From an uncultured Opitutia bacterium (GTDB lineage Bacteria; Verrucomicrobiota; Verrucomicrobiia; Opitutales; Opitutaceae): a stretch of 64,000 nt of DNA. Location of the stretch: positions 1-64,000 of the forward strand of contig CAIOAO010000058.1 in assembly GCA_903855985.1 (NCBI GenBank), in the 5' to 3' direction. This document shows, piece after piece, positions 59,335 to 64,000 of this stretch. The translations under genes were made by a program, and so were the position numbers. Every line of letters starts with the position of its first letter. The stretch's first letter is position 1. A model generated the notes under the pieces. The model was not told the DNA's origin and searched no databases. It saw nothing but the letters and a program-made list of their open reading frames with translations.

Positions 59335-61691
59335 ATGAAAAAATTTCCCGCTGGGCGAACCTGGCTGTTGTGATGCTCTCCGTTTCCCTGCCGGCCGGCG
59401 CGGCGCCAGCCCCCGCTGATCCCATGAAACTAGCCCTGACCGCACCGATCACCACGTGGGACGAGGCCCTGCCCCTCGGCAACGGCCTGCTCGGCGGCCT
59501 CCTCTGGGGCGAGGGCGGGACGCTGCGCCTGTCGCTCGACCGCGGCGACCTGTGGGACGAGCGCCCCGCGCCCGGCAACCCGCTCAAGGGCTTCACCTAC
59601 GCGCAGCTCGAGAAGCTGGTGGCGGCGAAGGACAACGCCGGCATCAGCAAGATCGTGGACGGCGCGTATTTCTCGGACTATCCCACGAAGATTCCGGCGG
59701 GCCGGCTGGAGCTCGACCTGGCGCCGGGGCAGACGGTGACGGGCTTCGAGCTCGACCTGACGACGGCCACGGGCCGCGCGGAGCTGGGCAAGGCCGGGGC
59801 GGTCGAGGCGTTTTTCAGTGCGGATCACCCGGTGGCGCTGTTGCGCGTCCCGGGCGCCGCGCCGAAGGAGCTGCGGCTGCTGGCGCCGCTGGCGGTGAAG
59901 AAAATCGGCTTTCCCGATCCCGTGCGCGGCCGCGCGGGCGACGCCCAGTGGTTCACGCAGGCCACGGCCGAGGGCCATGTGACCTGCGTGTACGTCGCGA
60001 CGCGGCGCGAGGGCGAAACCACGCTCATTGCCACGACGGTGACCTTTTCCCCGCGCGACGGCGCGGACGTGCTCGCGGCGGCGCGTACGCAGGTGGACGC
60101 CGCCCTGCGCGCCGGATTTGCGGCCCGGCACGCGACCCACGCGGCGTGGTGGCGGGGTTTCTGGGCGAAGTCCTCCGTCACGGTGCCCGACGCGCAGGTG
60201 CAGCAGCACTACAACCTCGTGCAGTATTTTTATGGCGCGGCCTCGCGCACCGGGGCGCCGCCGATCCCGCTGCAGGGCGTGTGGACGGCCGATGCGGGCG
60301 AGCTGCCGCCGTGGAAGGGTGATTACCACCACGACCTCAACACGCAGATGACGTACATGGCCTACCAGGCCGCCGGACGCTTCGACGAAGGCCGGGTGTT
60401 TTTGGACTTCATGCACGACCGGCTGCCGGCGTTCCGGAAGTTTTCGACGGAATTCCTCGGCCAGCCCGGTGCCGCGGTGCCGGCGGTGATGACCCTCGCG
60501 GGCGAGCCGCTCGGCGGCTGGGCGATGTACAGCCTCGCGCCGGTGAACGGCGCGTGGGTGGGCCACCTGTATTACCTGCACTGGCGCTACACCCGCGATG
60601 CGGGCTATCTGCGCGCCGTGGCCTATCCCTGGTGCCGCGAGGTCGGCGAGGCACTGCGCGGGCTGCTGCGGCCCGACGCGAACGGCGTGCTCGTGTTGCC
60701 GCTCTCGTCCTCGCCCGAGGCGTTCAACAACGACAGCCGCGCGTGGCTCCAGCCCAACAGCAACTACGACCTGATGTGCCTGCGCATGCTGTTCCTCGGC
60801 AACGCCGAGATGGCGGCGGAGCTGGGCGACCCCGCGGCGGCGGCGGACTGGCGCGACACGGCGGGCCGGCTGGGTCCGTACCACGTCACCGGCAAAAACA
60901 TCCTCAAGCTCAACGCCGTGGAGGAGCTGACCTTCAGCCACCGGCATTTTGCGACGCTGATGGCGGTCTATCCCTTCAACCTGATGACGATCGAGGGGTC
61001 GGCGGCGGACCGGGCGATCATCCACGCGACGATACCCGACATTGACCGGCTCGGCGTGGTCGAGTGGTGCGGTTACAGCTACACGTGGATGGCGGCGCTG
61101 CGGGCGCGGATTGGCGAGCCCGAGGCGGCGCTCTGGCACCTGAAGGCCTACCTGCATGCGTTCATCCTGCGGAACGGGTTTCACGCGAACGGCGACCAGA
61201 CCAAGTCGGGCTTCTCGGCGTTCGACTACCGGCCGTTCACCCTCGAGGGCAACTTTCTCGCCGATGCGGCGGTGCACGAAATGCTGCTGCAGAGCTGGGA
61301 TGCCCGGCCCGGTGCGGGCGGGTGGGGGACGATCCGGATTTTCCCGGCGACGCCGTGGGCGTGGCATGAGGCGGCGTTCACCGACCTCGTCGCCGAGGGC
61401 GGGCACAAGGTCTCGGCCCGGCGCGAGAACAACGCGACGGTCTGGCTGCGGGTCGTGGCGGCGCGGGCCGGCGAGCTGCGCATCCGCGATAATTTCGGCG
61501 GCCGCGCGCCGGCCTGGTCCCGCGCCGGGGTGAAAAAGTCCGGGGAGGACTTTGTGTTCACCGTGCAGGCCGGGGAGGTTGTCGAGGCGACCCTCGCCAA
61601 ACCCGCCACCCGGCCAGCCCCGCCGGCCGATGCCTATCTCGACGATGTGCCGAAAGCGCCGAAGGGCATGGGCACGCGCATGACCTACTGA
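59335..61691 (+). CDS. Secreted GH95-like glycosidase (alpha-L-fucosidase 2 type), probable frameshift in signal peptide
   Basis: A protein of about 770-785 residues with a GH95-like layout: EALPLGNGLLGGLLWGEGGTLRLSLDRGDLWDERPA at the N-terminus and an (alpha/alpha)6 core with WKGDYHHDLNTQMTYMAY, where GH95 enzymes have their sugar-binding residues. GH95 enzymes remove alpha-1,2-L-fucose or L-galactose, so specificity here is uncertain. In the open frame the first ATG is 59373 (MLSVSLPAG). The ATG at 59335 is out of frame, but adding one A to its A6 run gives MKKISRWANLAVVMLSVSLPAG, a standard signal peptide. A 1-base frameshift or sequencing error is therefore likely. Confidence 0.82.
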
Positions 61692-61718
61692 CCCGGCATC
61701 CCATCCCCGCCTGAACGA

Positions 61719-62537
61719 ATGAAATTCCCCTCCCGACTCCTCTGCCTCGCGGCGGTGCTCCTGTCCTTTTCCCTACCCACCGCCCGGGCTGTCATTACCA
61801 CTCCCATGAATCCCAACCCTGCCGTCACCCCCTCCGACTGGTTCGGCTGCCTGCGCCTCGACTTTGTCGTCGCCGGCCGGCCGGCGCTGCTGATTGTCCC
61901 GGCCACGCCGGCGCCAGGCAAGCCGTGGATCTGGCGGACCGAATGGTTCGGGCATTTCCCGCAGGCGGACCTGGCGCTGGTCGCACGCGGGTGGCACGTG
62001 GGTTACATGAACGTGAAGGACATGTACGGCGACCCGGCGTCGATGAAGCTGATGGACGCCTATTACCAGCACGTCCGGGCCGAGTACGGGCTGGCGCCGC
62101 GCGTGGTGGTGGAAGGGTTCAGCCGCGGCGGGCTTTATGCGATGAACTATGCGGCGACCTGGCCCGAGCGCGTGGCGGCGCTGTACCTCGATGCGCCGGC
62201 GCTCGACCTGCTGAGCTGGCCCGGGCGGAAAAGCCGGCTCTGGCCCGAGTGCCTGGCGGGCTACGGCGTGACGGATGCGCAGTTCGATGCGGCGAAAGTG
62301 AACCCGATTGACCGGTATGAGACCGTGGCGAAGGCGGGCATCCCGATCTTCGGGGTGAGCGGCGATACGGACGAGTCGGTGCCGTACCCGGCGAACCTCG
62401 GCCTGCTCGTGACGCGCTACCGGGCCGCGGGCGGATTGATCGAAGTCGTGATCAAGCCGGGTGGAAAACACCACCCGCACAGCCTGGTGGACCCGACGCC
62501 GATTGTGGAGTTCTTGGTCGCGCACGCGAAGCGATAG
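61719..62537 (+). CDS. Secreted alpha/beta hydrolase
   Basis: A 272-residue protein with a signal peptide (LCLAAVLLSFSLPTARA). The nucleophile elbow is VVEGFSRGGLYAMNYA (GxSxG), with an Asp in GVSGDTDESVPY and a late His in GGKHHPHSLVDP. The fold resembles acetyl esterases or prolyl-oligopeptidase-like hydrolases. It lies 28 bases downstream of the GH95-like gene on the same strand, so the pair may deacetylate and then trim the same glycan. Confidence 0.85.
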   Translation: MKFPSRLLCLAAVLLSFSLPTARAVITTPMNPNPAVTPSDWFGCLRLDFVVAGRPALLIVPATPAPGKPWIWRTEWFGHFPQADLALVARGWHVGYMNVKDMYGDPASMKLMDAYYQHVRAEYGLAPRVVVEGFSRGGLYAMNYAATWPERVAALYLDAPALDLLSWPGRKSRLWPECLAGYGVTDAQFDAAKVNPIDRYETVAKAGIPIFGVSGDTDESVPYPANLGLLVTRYRAAGGLIEVVIKPGGKHHPHSLVDPTPIVEFLVAHAKR

Positions 62538-62538
62538 C

Positions 62539-62651
62539 TAGCTTTCAGCGATCAGCTTTCAACCAAGCCAACTTGGCGACGGACCGATGGCCGTTCCGGC
62601 AGGCACTTGCGCTTGAGCCGTCGGAGGGCTCGTAGCTGACCGCTGACAGCT
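62539..62651. repeat. Inverted-repeat element, AGCTTTCAGCGATCAGCT type
   Basis: AGCTTTCAGCGATCAGCT at the left and AGCTGACCGCTGACAGCT at the right are inverted copies with two changes, enclosing about 77 bases. The word TCAGC/GCTGA recurs within the arms. The element lies between the convergent hydrolase and korB genes. Confidence 0.6.
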
Positions 62652-62682
62652 GAACGCTTGCCTTACGCGCGAAGCCGCGCGC

Positions 62683-63627
62683 CTACCGCATCTTGGCGAA
62701 AGTCTTCTGCAGGAGGTCGAGGTCGCTCGCGTTCTTGGTCTTCTCGCGGGTGTTCGCGATCAGCTTCTGCTCGAGGGCGTTCTTCGTCGGGCGGGTCTTG
62801 TTCTCGTAGTACACGCCGAACTTGCCGGGCCAGGGCTCGAGCGCCAGCTGGAAGGCCGCGAGCTCGTCGGTCGGGTCGTGGCGCTTTTCGTCCTCGGGCG
62901 TGCCGTCGTGCTTCTTGAGCTCGATGGCCTGGAAGCTGCCGCCCTTGCGGGGGATGGAGGTGTCGAAGGCGCCGGGGAAGAACTCCACGCACTCGGAGAG
63001 GATCTCGACCACGGAGAAGCCGTCATGCAGCGCGGCGCGGTGCATCATCTCGACCATGTGGTTGACCTGGGTGGCATGGCTGCGGGCGACAAAGGTGGCG
63101 CCGCTGTTGATCAGCGTGCGCATCGGGTTGATCGGCTGGTCGAAGGCGCCCCACGGGTCGGTCTTGGACTTGAAGCCGAGCGGCGAGGTCGGGGAGGTCT
63201 GCTTCTTGGTCAGGCCGTAGACCGAGTTGTCCATGATGACGTAGGTCAGGCGCGGGTTCTTGCGCGCGGTGTGGACGAGGTGGTTGCCGCCGATGGAGAA
63301 ACCGTCGCCGTCGCCGCCGAAGACGAACACGTGCAGGTCGTCACGGCCGAGACTGATGCCGGCGGCGAAGGGCAGGGCGCGGCCGTGGATGTAGTGGCCG
63401 CCGTGGGAATTGACGAAGTACGGGAAGCGCGAGGAGCAGCCGATGCCGGCGAAGGTGACGATCTTCTCCTGCGGGTAGTTGAGCTTCTCGAGCACCTTGT
63501 AGAAGGAGGCGAGGACGGCGAAGTCACCGCAGCCGGGGCACCACGTGGGGTGGTCGGCGGTGAGGGCCTTCTTGGTGAGCGGCGCGCGCGGGGCGTCGGG
63601 GGCGGGGGCGAGGGTGGAGGCGGACAT
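62683..63627 (-). CDS. korB: 2-oxoacid:ferredoxin oxidoreductase, beta subunit
   Basis: A 314-residue TPP-binding subunit: PTWCPGCGDFAVLASF (Fe-S-ligand-like Cys near the start), GIGCSSRFPYFVNSHGGHYIHGRALPFAAGI, the TPP motif FGGDGDGFSIGGNHLVHTARKN, and MDNSVYGLTKKQTSPTSPLG. With KorA it oxidises 2-oxoglutarate or a related 2-oxoacid to the acyl-CoA, reducing ferredoxin. The C-terminus has a long charged tail. It follows korA after 54 bases with a heptad leader. Confidence 0.93.
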   Translation of the reverse strand: MSASTLAPAPDAPRAPLTKKALTADHPTWCPGCGDFAVLASFYKVLEKLNYPQEKIVTFAGIGCSSRFPYFVNSHGGHYIHGRALPFAAGISLGRDDLHVFVFGGDGDGFSIGGNHLVHTARKNPRLTYVIMDNSVYGLTKKQTSPTSPLGFKSKTDPWGAFDQPINPMRTLINSGATFVARSHATQVNHMVEMMHRAALHDGFSVVEILSECVEFFPGAFDTSIPRKGGSFQAIELKKHDGTPEDEKRHDPTDELAAFQLALEPWPGKFGVYYENKTRPTKNALEQKLIANTREKTKNASDLDLLQKTFAKMR

Positions 63628-63634
63628 GGGTCGG

Positions 63635-63672
63635 CGGAAGGTGTTAAGTGTTACGTTTTAGGTGTTACGCTC
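63635..63672 (-). promoter_or_regulatory. Heptad leader of korB
   Basis: On the minus strand the korA-korB gap reads GCGTAAC-ACCTAAA-ACGTAAC-ACTTAAC-ACCTTCC-GCCGACCC-ATG, a 7-base series touching the start codon. The TAAAACGTAAC word also occurs before BMC-H 3. Confidence 0.45.
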
Positions 63673-63681
63673 CGGGGTGGT

Positions 63682-64000
63682 TCAGCCGCGGGTGGGCGGG
63701 GCGAGCACGCTTTGGGCGCGGGCGCCGCTCTTGATGCTGGTGATGCCGAGGTTCTTGGCCACGAGCTCGACGATCTCGCTGACGCGGAAGGTCAGGCCGT
63801 CGGTCTTGGTGATGCTCTGGATCTCGGGGTTGCAGTAGCGGGCGCGGAGCAGCGTGGTGAGCTGGCCGTAGCCGTAGAGACCCTCGTCGTTGATCTCGAC
63901 GACGCGGATGTGCTTGTAGTGGGCCATGACCTGCTCGAGGTCCGAGCGCAGCGGGTGGATGTGGCGGATCTGGAGGTGGCCGACCTTGAGGCCGGATGCC
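63682..64000 (-). CDS. korA: 2-oxoacid:ferredoxin oxidoreductase, alpha subunit, C-terminal part
   Basis: The frame is open from the window end, so this is the 3' part of a longer gene (about 105 residues seen). The end of the KorA family is recognisable: LQIRHIHPLRSDLEQVMAHYKHIRVVEINDEGLYGYGQLTTLLRARY, then TKTDGLTFRVSEIVELV. The Met at 63927 in the ORF track is internal. It lies directly upstream of korB on the same strand, the usual korAB order. Confidence 0.88.
   Translation of the reverse strand, partial: ASGLKVGHLQIRHIHPLRSDLEQVMAHYKHIRVVEINDEGLYGYGQLTTLLRARYCNPEIQSITKTDGLTFRVSEIVELVAKNLGITSIKSGARAQSVLAPPTRG

Noticed and set aside
59430-61406. A 658-residue minus-strand ORF opposite the GH95-like gene
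   Set aside because: Arg/His/Pro-rich translation without motifs, antisense to a recognisable glycosidase.

Overview
The window is a GC-rich bacterial chromosome segment that reads like a member of the Verrucomicrobia, most likely near the Opitutaceae. This rests on gene content: DUF1080 and ThuA-like secreted proteins, planctomycete/verrucomicrobial-type c-type cytochromes, a sorbosone-dehydrogenase/PKD/cytochrome fusion, DUF5069, GH29- and GH95-like fucosidases, and a microcompartment locus with three pentamer genes and a class II aldolase. No 16S gene is present, so placement is inferred. Most start codons lack a good Shine-Dalgarno sequence and are instead preceded by C/pyrimidine-rich leaders, often ending CCC-ATG.

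Layout. 0-11.6 kb: exported oxidative and carbohydrate proteins (MBL-fold hydrolase, DUF1080, esterase, multicopper oxidase-redoxin fusion, ThuA-like protein, three small c-type cytochromes, a large sorbosone dehydrogenase-like cytochrome fusion) and a first HflX GTPase. 11.7-16.4 kb: a SUF iron-sulfur operon led by a Fur-family regulator (fur-sufC-sufB-sufD-sufT, minus strand) with no cysteine desulfurase. 16.5-28.7 kb: a frameshifted VanY-like peptidase, DUF5069, a hybrid histidine kinase, thioredoxin reductase, M19 dipeptidase, esterase, UvrD/PcrA-type helicase, and the pyrH-frr-proB-GNAT group. 28.8-40 kb: the most interesting region. It holds a GH29-like glycosidase, an AraC regulator and, divergently, a compact plus-strand run: HpaI-type aldolase fused to two cupins, D-2-hydroxyacid dehydrogenase, SDR dehydrogenase, sugar isomerase-like TIM barrel, one tandem BMC protein, three BMC-H hexamer proteins, three BMC-P pentamer proteins, a class II aldolase with an N-terminal extension, and a mutarotase-like protein. 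The CoA-acylating aldehyde dehydrogenase and phosphotransacylase expected inside such a compartment are absent from the window.

40-64 kb: two related secreted proteins under a PadR regulator, a methyltransferase, a zinc alcohol dehydrogenase, an SRPBCC protein, a GreA-like factor, a DUF885 protein, pdxH, a cupin, tRNA-Gln, a GIY-YIG nuclease, two oligopeptide-type ABC ATPases, a second HflX, a PhyH-type dioxygenase, a lone receiver-domain protein, a lactonase-like propeller, thymidine kinase, a GH95-like glycosidase, another hydrolase and korBA (korA runs off the end).

How the genes may work together. Secreted or cytosolic fucosidases could release a 6-deoxyhexose. The SDR and HpaI-type aldolase suggest an oxidative route giving pyruvate plus lactaldehyde, and the class II aldolase a phosphorylated route giving DHAP plus lactaldehyde, with the shell containing the aldehyde. 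This is inference.

The second striking feature is non-coding. From about 26 kb onward the intergenic spaces carry several families of long inverted repeats and of degenerate tandem repeats with a 7-base period. The heptad repeats often abut start codons, and in two cases they appear to encode the first residues of the protein. Coordinates and starts were worked out by eye, and no alignment or database search was run.
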